From an uncultured Collinsella sp. (GTDB taxonomy: Bacteria; Actinomycetota; Coriobacteriia; Coriobacteriales; Coriobacteriaceae), in assembly GCA_958407085.1 (NCBI GenBank), contig CATYHY010000111.1, positions 1 through 5,270 of the forward strand: a DNA stretch of 5,270 nucleotides, written 5' to 3'. Shown here piece by piece: positions 1-5,268 of this stretch (position 1 is the stretch's first letter; each line of letters starts with the position of its first letter). The notes beneath the pieces were generated by a model. That model was given only the letters and a program-made list of their open reading frames with translations. It ran no database searches and had not been told where the DNA came from. Made by a program: the position numbers and the translations under genes.

Positions 1-2
1 CG

Positions 3-551
3 GGCTTCTTTACGCTGGGCGCCGACAAGCCGTTCATTATGGTCGAGAACCTGGACACCTACGACGAGATCGTCAAGCTGCTGCGTGGCCGCAAGCACGC
101 CAAGCTCTTTGGCATCAAGGTGGGCGGCGTGATTTTTGGCGGCGGATGCAAGGCGAGCGTCTCGCATGCCTTGGACGATTATCTGGCCGAGATTGGCTAT
201 CGCTTTAACTACGTCTACTACGTAGGCGATATCGATCGCGAGGGCGCGCGCATTGTCGAGCAGACTCGCAATGCCAATGTGGTTGAGATTCGCCTGCATG
301 CCGGCATGTACCGCGCCATGCTCGCCGAGCATAAGCGTCGCGTGAAGGCCGGCGGCGAGTGCGAGCCCGCGGCTGCCAACCAGGGCGTGCCGCAGAACCT
401 GGCGGCGACGATCAAGGATCTGCCCATGGTTACGCGCGTGCAGTTCCGCAACGTGCTGCGCGAGGGCGGACGAATTCCGCAGGAGATTCTGATGACCGCC
501 GACTATCGGGATGGCGACTCGGGAAGCTTCGACCGCATGCTGAACAATTAG
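3..551 (+). CDS. JetD-like (DUF2220) Toprim nuclease, C-terminal part only
   Basis: The frame is open from the left edge to a TAG at 549-551, so 182 C-terminal residues are visible and the true start lies outside. The fragment reads as a Toprim fold. A glutamate in 'VENLDTY' (visible residue 15) is followed by a glycine-rich turn (GGVIFGGG), then a strand ending in 'YYVGDIDREG' with the paired acids at residues 76 and 78. This E...DxD arrangement with 'GD-D-EG' is characteristic of the metal-binding Toprim site in DUF2220/JetD, which resembles the Spo11/TopoVI-A Toprim domain. Family knowledge: JetD is the nuclease of the SMC-like Wadjet system (JetABCD), which cleaves circular plasmid DNA, and it is usually encoded last. 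That fits a gene followed at once by a terminator. The partner genes jetA, jetB and jetC are not in the window, so a lone DUF2220 protein remains possible. The internal ATG at 39 is not the start, because the conserved glutamate lies almost directly behind it and the frame continues upstream. Confidence 0.65.
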   Translation, partial: GFFTLGADKPFIMVENLDTYDEIVKLLRGRKHAKLFGIKVGGVIFGGGCKASVSHALDDYLAEIGYRFNYVYYVGDIDREGARIVEQTRNANVVEIRLHAGMYRAMLAEHKRRVKAGGECEPAAANQGVPQNLAATIKDLPMVTRVQFRNVLREGGRIPQEILMTADYRDGDSGSFDRMLNN

Positions 552-554
552 GGA

Positions 555-687
555 CGCGTGGCCCCGGCGGGCCGGGCATTAAGTTTGCTGCTCTACAGTC
601 CTGCACAAGACGAAGGCCACATTAAGTGGCCTTCTTTGTGTGCGGAACTCGCGACAAACTTAATGCCCGGCCCGCCGGGGCCACGCG
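555..687. repeat. Perfect 33-bp inverted repeat flanking a terminator
   Basis: The left arm is 555-587 and the right arm 655-687. They are exact reverse complements over all 33 bases, and pairing stops at both ends (554/688 and 588/654). The arms begin 'cgcgtggccccggcgggccg' when read inward from the left, so the base of the stem is extremely GC-rich, and they end in 'cattaagtttg'. The 67-bp centre (588-654) contains a second, smaller hairpin (612-634). The repeat begins three bases after the stop codon of the JetD-like gene. Such length and perfection are far beyond chance and beyond what an ordinary terminator needs. It may be a genome-wide dispersed palindrome, a recombination target or an RNA-stabilising fold; the window alone cannot decide. 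Confidence 0.9.
604..640 (+). terminator. Rho-independent terminator of the JetD-like gene
   Basis: A perfect 9-bp stem (612-620 with 626-634, gaaggccac/gtggccttc) closes a five-base ATTAA loop. It is extended at its foot by cacaa/ttgtg pairing (604-608 with 636-640) across a small bulge. On the + strand the stem is followed by 'ttcttt', a short pyrimidine tail. On the - strand it is followed by 'gaaggccac' then 'ttcgtcttgt', so weak two-way termination is possible. It lies between the arms of the 33-bp inverted repeat and is the obvious end point for the leftmost gene. Confidence 0.75.
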
Positions 688-760
688 CCATTTTGTAGAT
701 GACGGCTCGCTTTTCGGAACTGGGCTGATAATTCTAGATGTAAGGCGCTCTCGGCTGATA

Positions 761-776
761 TGGGACGGAGGGATTC
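761..776 (-). repeat. 16-bp direct copy of the tRNA-Gln 3' end
   Basis: The 16 bases tgggacggagggattc at 761-776 recur exactly at 952-967, where they are the acceptor 3' strand plus most of the T-stem and the first T-loop base of tRNA-Gln. The copy lies downstream of the tRNA 3' end and in the same orientation, 191 bp away. That is where the distal attachment repeat of a tRNA-targeting integrative element would sit. No integrase or cargo lies between the two copies, so if it is an att site it is a scar. A leftover of a duplicated tRNA gene is the main alternative. Confidence 0.55.
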
Positions 777-875
777 CGCGTCCGCTTGGTCGGCGGCCGC
801 GCCCCGCTGCGTCGCTTCGCTCCTTGCGTGCTGCGCTGGAAAACGCTTCGCGTTTCCTTAGCTCCGCACCCTTGC

Positions 876-892
876 GGGTTCGAATCCCTTCG
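876..892 (+). repeat. Inverted T-arm-like segment
   Basis: Positions 876-892 read gggttcgaatcccttcg, a typical tRNA T-loop with its stem. The reverse complement matches the tRNA-Gln T-arm at 957-973 with one mismatch in 17. It faces the opposite way from the 16-base copy at 761-776, so the two pieces bound the GC-rich block as an imperfect inverted repeat (cggagggattc versus gaatcccttcg). I could not fold a complete tRNA around it: no 7-bp acceptor stem or cloverleaf can be assembled. Confidence 0.5.
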
Positions 893-906
893 CTTGCCTA
901 CAAGAA

Positions 907-938
907 AGCGCCCCGGGCTGATGAAAGCCCGGGGCGCT
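907..938 (-). terminator. Rho-independent terminator after tRNA-Gln
   Basis: A perfect 13-bp GC-rich stem pairs 907-919 with 926-938 (agcgccccgggct/agcccggggcgct) around the six-base loop 920-925. On the - strand it is followed by 'ttcttgt', a short T-rich tail, whereas the + strand side continues 'cagttacc' with no T run. Termination is therefore mainly of leftward transcription. It begins nine bases past the CCA end of the tRNA (939-947 lie between) and ends the leftward transcript. Confidence 0.85.
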
Positions 939-947
939 CAGTTACCT

Positions 948-1022
948 TGGCTGGGACGGAGGGATTCGAACCCCCAACAGCCGGCACCAAAAACCGGAGT
1001 TCTACCGTTGAACTACGTCCCA
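948..1022 (-). tRNA. tRNA-Gln (anticodon UUG), CCA encoded
   Basis: Read on the - strand, the 75 bases fold as a full cloverleaf. The acceptor is TGGGACG/CGTCCCA, the D-arm GTTC-AACGGTA-GAAC, and the anticodon stem CCGGT/GCCGG with loop TTTTGGT. This gives anticodon TTG at positions 34-36, which reads CAA (and CAG by wobble). The variable loop is CTGTT, and the T-arm GGGGG-TTCGAAT-CCCTC has one G-U pair. The discriminator is G, followed by an encoded CCA at 948-950. The gene lies 38 bases below the stop of the CwlM-like gene on the same strand and is followed by a strong terminator. The U1-A72 end pair is a usual identity feature of bacterial glutamine tRNAs. The 3' end is partly duplicated at 761-776. 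Confidence 0.97.
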
Positions 1023-1053
1023 ATGTGCGGTGTTGCCCAAAAGCAACTCGTTT

Positions 1054-1082
1054 AGTTTACCTAATCTGCGAGGGCATCGCAA
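1054..1082 (-). promoter_or_regulatory. Candidate sigma-70-type promoter for tRNA-Gln
   Basis: On the - strand a TTGCGA -35 box (1077-1082) and a TAAACT -10 box (1054-1059) are separated by exactly 17 bases. Each matches the consensus at four of six positions. Transcription would start near 1047, giving a leader of about 25 bases before the mature tRNA end. The site overlaps the last codons of the CwlM-like gene. If it is not used, the tRNA must be processed from read-through transcripts. A weak 5-bp hairpin (1032-1036 with 1043-1047) lies in the leader. Confidence 0.4.
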
Positions 1083-1966
1083 ACACCATCGAGCAGGCGT
1101 ACGGCGAGTGTCTGCGCGTCGCTGGCCGTGAAAGTGCCGTTGTAGCGCGTCATGCCCGTGAGCTCAATGCGAATGCGAGCTGGCTTCTGCTGCGCGGCGA
1201 CATTGGCGGTGCGGATGCGCTGGGCCAGGTTGTGGCACTCGGCGAGGGCGATCGTGGCGCGCGGCGCTGCATCTGCGGGCAGCTCATCGCTTGCGATCTC
1301 GAGCACCAGGTCAACGTCGGTTGGGACCTCGGAGTCGCAGAGCATCATGCCGCTGTTGTCGGTCGTTGCCGTGGCGATATTCCACATGCGCGACGCAACG
1401 CTGCGTGCGATGGGGTCCTCGCCGATAACGGCAATCTGGAAGCGCTCGAGCACGTTGGCGGCGCGAGCAAAACCGATACGGGACTCGGCTTCGGTGACCG
1501 AGGGCTTGCCCTCCCACACATGGTGCAGGCGGTTGATGTAGGCGTAGGTGTCCTGGAAGGCCATGCCGTCGGCAAACAGGCCGACATTTTCCTGGAACTG
1601 CTGCAGGGCGGCCTCGGTATGCGGACCAAAGTAGCCGTCGTCTTCGCCACAGGCAAAGCCCAAAACGTTGAGAGCGCGCTGCAGGGCCTGCACATCGGCG
1701 CCATGGAAATTGGGCATGCGCAGATAGAGAGTGCGGTCGCCCAGCTTATACGAAGCGTCTACAAGGGCGCTCCAGCAGGGGATATCGACGGCATGACCGG
1801 CAGCAAGGCCGCTGTCGAGCCTGAAGGTGCTGACGGCCTGCTCAGTGGTGGCTCCAAAGTACTTGTCGGTGACTTCGGCGGCATCAATCGTGTAGCCGAG
1901 CTGCAGGAGACGAGACTGCACGTCCTCGACGGCTGCTCCTTGCATGCCCGTTGTAATAGGTTCCAT
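1061..1966 (-). CDS. CwlM-like protein: two peptidoglycan-binding domains plus degenerate amidase-like C-terminus
   Basis: The product is 301 residues with no signal peptide or membrane segment, so it is predicted cytoplasmic. Two PG_binding_1 repeats are visible: about residues 7-70 (LLQLGYTID...YFGATTEQAVSTFR) and about 86-146 (LQRALNVLGFACGEDDGYFG, TEAALQQFQENVGLFADG). They are joined by 'ASYKLGDRTLYLR', a linker that resembles mycobacterial CwlM as I remember it. The C-terminal 175-300 has the alternating pattern of an Amidase_3 fold ('DLVLEIASDE', then 'RIRIELTGM...LAVRLLDGV'). It lacks the GHGG and second histidine zinc ligands, so hydrolase activity is unlikely. In mycobacteria CwlM is a cytoplasmic regulator that stimulates MurA; a similar role here is inference. 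The ATG at 1964-1966 is supported by an AAAGGGG ribosome-binding site (1974-1980) seven bases upstream. The upstream gap of 138 bases suggests a separate promoter. Confidence 0.8.
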   Translation of the reverse strand: MEPITTGMQGAAVEDVQSRLLQLGYTIDAAEVTDKYFGATTEQAVSTFRLDSGLAAGHAVDIPCWSALVDASYKLGDRTLYLRMPNFHGADVQALQRALNVLGFACGEDDGYFGPHTEAALQQFQENVGLFADGMAFQDTYAYINRLHHVWEGKPSVTEAESRIGFARAANVLERFQIAVIGEDPIARSVASRMWNIATATTDNSGMMLCDSEVPTDVDLVLEIASDELPADAAPRATIALAECHNLAQRIRTANVAAQQKPARIRIELTGMTRYNGTFTASDAQTLAVRLLDGVCDALAD

Positions 1967-1998
1967 GAACGAACCCCTTTCGGCGTACCATTCGTACT

Positions 1999-2028
1999 AT
2001 TTGAGCGTCTGTCGGATAGACAACGCAA
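1999..2028 (-). promoter_or_regulatory. Weak promoter candidate for the CwlM-like gene
   Basis: On the - strand TTGCGT (2023-2028) and TCAAAT (1999-2004) are spaced by 18 bases, which would give a leader of about 26 bases to the start codon at 1966. The matches to consensus are only three and four of six. A small palindrome, TGCAT-AAAC-ATGCA (2034-2047), lies just upstream of the -35 box and could be a regulator site. This call rests on position as much as on sequence. Confidence 0.25.
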
Positions 2029-2104
2029 AGGGATGCATAAACATGCACTCAACAGTGTAGCAAGTTGTGCCTAAATACGCTGCTGACAGGTTTTATAACC
2101 CCCG

Positions 2105-3130
2105 TTAGTTAAGACGCTCCACAAAGAAATCTGCCATGGAGAGGAACAGCTCGCGTGCGTGCGGATCAAGCTCAACGTTCTCGATGGCCGCTTTGGCCTT
2201 AGCGGTCAGGTCGAGCGCGTAAGTGTGGGCGTAATCGATGGAGTCGGTCTCCTGGAAGATCTCCACGGCGCGTGCGAGCTGCGCGGGATCATCGGTGCCC
2301 GAGGAAAGAATCGCCTCGACCTCGTCGTGGTGGCGCTCATCAGAGAGGGCGTGTACGGCGACAAGCGTGCGCTTGCCCTCGGTGATGTCGGTGCGGAAGT
2401 CCTTGTTGGCGGCTTCCTTAGTGCCGACAAGGTTGAGCAGGTCGTCCTGAATCTGAAAGGCAAGGCCTGTGTGCAGGCCAAAGGCGCGCAGCGCTTCGAT
2501 TTGCTCATCGCTGCCGCCGCCGATAATGGCTCCGGCGGCAAGCGGCGTGGCTCCGCTGTAAAACGCGGTCTTGTGCGTCGCCATGTCCAGGTAGTCATCA
2601 ACCGAGATATCAAAGCGCCCGTCACGGACCCAACCCAGGTCGAGCGCTTGACCCTCGATGGTGCGGACGATCATCTCGGTAAGCTCGTGGAGCACGCGCA
2701 GCTTCACGTCGGACTCCAGCGTGGGGTCGTCGAGAACCGTCTTGGTGACCATGGTGAGCGCCAGGTCGCCACAATTGATGGCAAGGCCCGTGCCCTCGGT
2801 GAGGTGCATGCAGGGCTTGCCGCGGCGCAGCTGTCCGTTGTCGGCGATATCGTCGTGGATGAGCGCGCCCGACTGGAAATGCTCGATAGCTGCCGCGGCG
2901 CTGCGGGCGCTCTCAAAGCTACCGCCCACTGCGGTTGCGGCGAGCATACAGATAAGCGGGCGGTGGCGCTTGCCGGCGTTGGCCGTAAAAGCCGAGAGCG
3001 GCGCATACAGGTAGCGCTCGATATCGGCAGAGGTCGCCTGTCCGTCAAAGAACGTGGCCAGATAGTCGTTAATCTGGTCAAAGTGCTGGGCTAAAAAGCT
3101 GGTAAACGGACTGGACACGGGTTCTCGCAT
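2105..3130 (-). CDS. Trans-polyprenyl diphosphate synthase
   Basis: Trans-isoprenyl diphosphate synthases condense isopentenyl diphosphate onto an allylic diphosphate, giving chains for quinones or lipid carriers. Counting from the ATG at 3128-3130 (341 residues), the family motifs appear in order: GKRHRP (53-58); the first aspartate-rich motif DDIAD with the following RRG (93-97, 102-104); GQALDLGW; 'HKTAFYSGATPL'; and the second aspartate-rich motif QDDLLN (228-233) followed by KDFRTDITEGKRT. The last aspartate of the second motif is Asn, as in some geranylgeranyl synthases. Residues four and five before the first motif are Ala and Gly, not aromatic, and the motif has no two-residue insertion. 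Both argue against a bacterial FPP synthase and for a longer product; chain length cannot be set from this alone. The frame also has an ATG at 3169, but that one sits inside an 8-bp palindrome and adds atypical residues, so 3130 is preferred. Neither start has a good ribosome-binding site. Confidence 0.88.
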   Translation of the reverse strand: MREPVSSPFTSFLAQHFDQINDYLATFFDGQATSADIERYLYAPLSAFTANAGKRHRPLICMLAATAVGGSFESARSAAAAIEHFQSGALIHDDIADNGQLRRGKPCMHLTEGTGLAINCGDLALTMVTKTVLDDPTLESDVKLRVLHELTEMIVRTIEGQALDLGWVRDGRFDISVDDYLDMATHKTAFYSGATPLAAGAIIGGGSDEQIEALRAFGLHTGLAFQIQDDLLNLVGTKEAANKDFRTDITEGKRTLVAVHALSDERHHDEVEAILSSGTDDPAQLARAVEIFQETDSIDYAHTYALDLTAKAKAAIENVELDPHARELFLSMADFFVERLN

Positions 3131-3151
3131 TCTTTCTGAGGTTGCGTTGAT

Positions 3152-3174
3152 GCAATATGCAGACAACATATTGC
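3152..3174. promoter_or_regulatory. Operator-like palindrome upstream of the prenyl synthase
   Basis: GCAATATG (3152-3159) and CATATTGC (3167-3174) form a perfect 8-bp inverted repeat around a 7-base spacer, centred on 3163. The 23-bp size and AT-rich arms are typical of a site bound by a dimeric helix-turn-helix regulator. It lies 22 bases above the preferred start at 3130 and would overlap the 5' leader or promoter. I cannot name the regulator, and no clear -35/-10 pair accompanies it. Confidence 0.5.
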
Positions 3175-3243
3175 CACATTAGGGCGTTTGGCGCGGCAGT
3201 TTTGGCGATTTGGGACAACGGGCGTGCGTTTGATGGAGCGCGC

Positions 3244-5268
3244 CTAAATCAGCCCAAAATGCTCGAGCGCCGCAACGACACCGTCGTGATCGACGGTGTC
3301 GGTCACGTAATCGGCCTTATCCTTGAGATAGTCCGGCGCATTGCCCATGGCGATACCGACATCGACGGCGTTCATCAGCGAGACGTCATTGCTGGCGTCG
3401 CCAATGCCGTATACGGTTCCGTGGTGGGGATCGAGGGCGTCGAGTACAGACTGGATGCCCCCGCGCTTCGTGCATTCGCGGGGCGAGATTTCGGTTACCT
3501 CGAGTTCGAGCTCGTTAAAGCACAGTAGCGGCTCAAGTGCCTTATCTTGAGCGATGTGGTTGGCGAGTGATGTAGACATCAAGATCTTGTAGACACTGTA
3601 ATGTTGCAGCTGCGTGACTGCGTCGCCCAGGGTGCGCGCGTATCCGGGAGCATCGGGCGCATCGGCACTCATGCGCACGACGCCGTTGAGGCCCTCAAAG
3701 CGGATGACCTCGCCCGATTGCTCAAGATAGGGGGCAAGATGCTGCAGCATGCTGGGTGTCATCGACAGATCGCGAATTGCGTGTCCGTTGATCTCGGCGT
3801 AACCGCCCGCAAGACAGACGATGCCGGTCCAGGGCAGCTCAAGAAGTTTGGGGTGGATGCAGCTCAGGGTACGTCCCGTGCAGATAAAGGCCATGTTGCC
3901 GTTGGCGACAAACTCGCGGATTGCCTGCGAAACCGCCTCGTTGGGATAGGGGGAGAGGTCCCGCTCGTCTTCGGGAAGGTCTTGGGCGAGCCTGGGGTCT
4001 TGCCAGGCGAGCGTTCCGTCGATATCGAAGAAGCAAATATCGCCGCGCTTATGGGCTGCGCTGGCGGCAGGGGAGGCCGAGGTGGTGGGCACAAATTCCG
4101 GCTCGAGGCCCATGATCTGGTCAAAATGCTCTTTAACGCGGGGAACGGAGATGCCGATGATCACCTGGGCGGTCTTGCCCGTAATGATGAGGCCTTTGGC
4201 ACCCGCTGCGACAAAGGTCGCATTGTCCGCGACGATGGAGGGGTCCACGACTTCGACGCGCAGCCGCGTGGCGCAGTTGGTTGCGCCCACAATGTTGGAG
4301 ACGCCGCCCAGAAGCGTCACAACCTGCTCGGCGAGCAGATGATCTTGTGAGGCCTGGTCGTCGGAAGCGCCGGTTTTGGATGTGCGCTTTTCGTCAACGT
4401 CGTCTCCCGTCAAGCGCGAGAGCGCCGCGTTGCTGGCGATATGGTCCTCGCGTCCCGGGGTTTTAAGGTCAAAGGTCAGGATAAGACCTCGAAAGCTCAG
4501 AAAGAAGATGACGCTAAAGATGAGTCCGATTCCGAGTGCCAAAAGGTAGGAGCCGGCATGCGTCCGCATGAGCGGGATAAAGTTGAAGGCAGCCATTTCC
4601 ATAAAACCGCCCGAGAAGATGCCGACGACGCCAAAGAAGTTCATAGCCATGGCGAGGCAGGAAGATAGGACGGCATAGAGCAAAAAGAGTCCGGGATAGG
4701 TGAACATAAAGAGAAACTCGAGCGGTTCGGTGACGCCGCAGACCACTGAGGCAACAATGGCGGGAACCAGGATGACCTTGAGGGCAGCGCGGCGCTCGGG
4801 CTTTGCGGTGGAGTAGAACGCAGCCGCGATGGCAGGAAGGCCAAAGAGCTTGACCCAGCCGGTGGCGGTAAAACCGGCCCACGGCGCAAGCTCATTGAGG
4901 GGGCGCGTGCTGTGCGAGAGGATGGGAAGCAAGTTGGTCCACGTGGCGTAGATGCCGTCGTTAATAACTAAATTGTCGTAGTAGATAGGCATGTAGAGCA
5001 GGTGGTGCAGCCCCATGGGCTCGAGTGCTCGCTCCAAAAACGCAAAGATACCCACGCCGAGGGGGCCGACGCCCACAAGTGCGTGGCGCAGCGTTTCGGT
5101 CGCTGCGTATACGAAGGGCACGATGGCGGCCGAGATGGCGGCAAGGGCGAACACGGCAAAAAAGCTGATGAGGTAGACCAGCGAGGAACCCGAGAAGGTG
5201 CCGAGCCAATCGGGGACCTTGGCATCGTAGAAGCGGTCATGGATGGCGACGACGGTTGCCGATACCGC
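3244..5268 (-). CDS. PTS EIICB sugar permease fused to HAD/Cof-type phosphatase, N-terminus outside window
   Basis: One uninterrupted frame runs from the right edge to a TAG at 3244-3246, giving 674 visible residues. The GTG at 5152-5154 is internal: upstream codons continue as EIIC ('HDRFYDAKVPDWLGTFSG'). Residues about 1-263 are a multi-span membrane EIIC of the glucose family, with GLHHLLYMP and the conserved GVTEPLEF. About 311-383 is EIIB, with the phospho-accepting cysteine in 'NCATRLR' (residue 332, codon 4273-4275). A Ser/Ala/Thr-rich linker leads to a full HAD-IIB domain, about 411-674: FFDIDGTL (Asp415, Asp417), ICTGR (Thr464), KRGG (Lys601) and GDASND (Asp624, Asp628). All four HAD motifs are intact. 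IICB proteins import a sugar while phosphorylating it. The attached phosphatase probably acts on the imported sugar phosphate, but that is inference. No EIIA domain is seen in the visible part. The channel looks closest to maltose/alpha-glucoside types; the substrate is not certain. Confidence 0.9.
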   Translation of the reverse strand, partial: AVSATVVAIHDRFYDAKVPDWLGTFSGSSLVYLISFFAVFALAAISAAIVPFVYAATETLRHALVGVGPLGVGIFAFLERALEPMGLHHLLYMPIYYDNLVINDGIYATWTNLLPILSHSTRPLNELAPWAGFTATGWVKLFGLPAIAAAFYSTAKPERRAALKVILVPAIVASVVCGVTEPLEFLFMFTYPGLFLLYAVLSSCLAMAMNFFGVVGIFSGGFMEMAAFNFIPLMRTHAGSYLLALGIGLIFSVIFFLSFRGLILTFDLKTPGREDHIASNAALSRLTGDDVDEKRTSKTGASDDQASQDHLLAEQVVTLLGGVSNIVGATNCATRLRVEVVDPSIVADNATFVAAGAKGLIITGKTAQVIIGISVPRVKEHFDQIMGLEPEFVPTTSASPAASAAHKRGDICFFDIDGTLAWQDPRLAQDLPEDERDLSPYPNEAVSQAIREFVANGNMAFICTGRTLSCIHPKLLELPWTGIVCLAGGYAEINGHAIRDLSMTPSMLQHLAPYLEQSGEVIRFEGLNGVVRMSADAPDAPGYARTLGDAVTQLQHYSVYKILMSTSLANHIAQDKALEPLLCFNELELEVTEISPRECTKRGGIQSVLDALDPHHGTVYGIGDASNDVSLMNAVDVGIAMGNAPDYLKDKADYVTDTVDHDGVVAALEHFGLI

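Larger units (their letters stand above)
688..906. other. Gene-free convergent spacer with tRNA-end-like pieces
   Basis: I see no credible gene here. Contents from left to right: an AT-richer stretch to about 760 with the eight-base direct repeat ggctgata at 723-730 and 753-760 (ggctgat recurs at 916-922); a 16-base copy of the 3' end of the neighbouring tRNA-Gln (761-776); then a very GC-rich section rich in 'gcttcgc'-type words and small hairpins. The hairpins are AAACGC-TTC-GCGTTT at 841-855 and CCGCA-CCCT-TGCGG at 864-877. The stretch ends in a T-arm-like segment (876-892) in the opposite orientation. The long + strand frame crossing this region (626-2074) is only the antisense of real genes further right and has no coding support. 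The region could be a decayed tRNA array, an attachment-site scar or a dispersed intergenic repeat. Confidence 0.6.

Noticed and set aside
777..892. A tRNA-Ser pseudogene with a variable arm hairpin (CCGCA-CCCT-TGCGG)
   Set aside because: The T-loop and a variable-arm-like hairpin are suggestive, but I could not pair an acceptor stem, D-arm or anticodon stem convincingly.
626..2074. A 482-codon open frame on the + strand
   Set aside because: It crosses the tRNA, both terminators and the whole CwlM-like gene in antisense. The product has no recognisable domain, and the opposite strand has clear PG-binding motifs with a good ribosome-binding site.
2089..2100. A terminator hairpin between the prenyl synthase and the CwlM-like gene
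   Set aside because: The stem is only four base pairs (ggtt/aacc) with no GC-rich core and no T run, too weak to call.
2159..3094. A 311-codon open frame on the + strand
   Set aside because: It is antisense to the prenyl synthase, whose aspartate-rich motifs are unmistakable. Long antisense frames are expected in GC-rich DNA.
3170..3243. A terminator between the PTS-HAD gene and the prenyl synthase
   Set aside because: The only pairing found, ggcgcg with cgcgcc, is six bases across a loop of more than 40 with no T tract. Read-through cannot be excluded.
3601..4350. A 249-codon open frame on the + strand
   Set aside because: It is antisense to the EIIB and HAD parts of the fusion, and its translation is Gly/Arg-rich with no family pattern.
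5152..5154. GTG as the start of the PTS gene
   Set aside because: The frame continues upstream to the window edge with residues typical of the EIIC domain, and starting here would remove membrane segments. The gene is truncated by the window.
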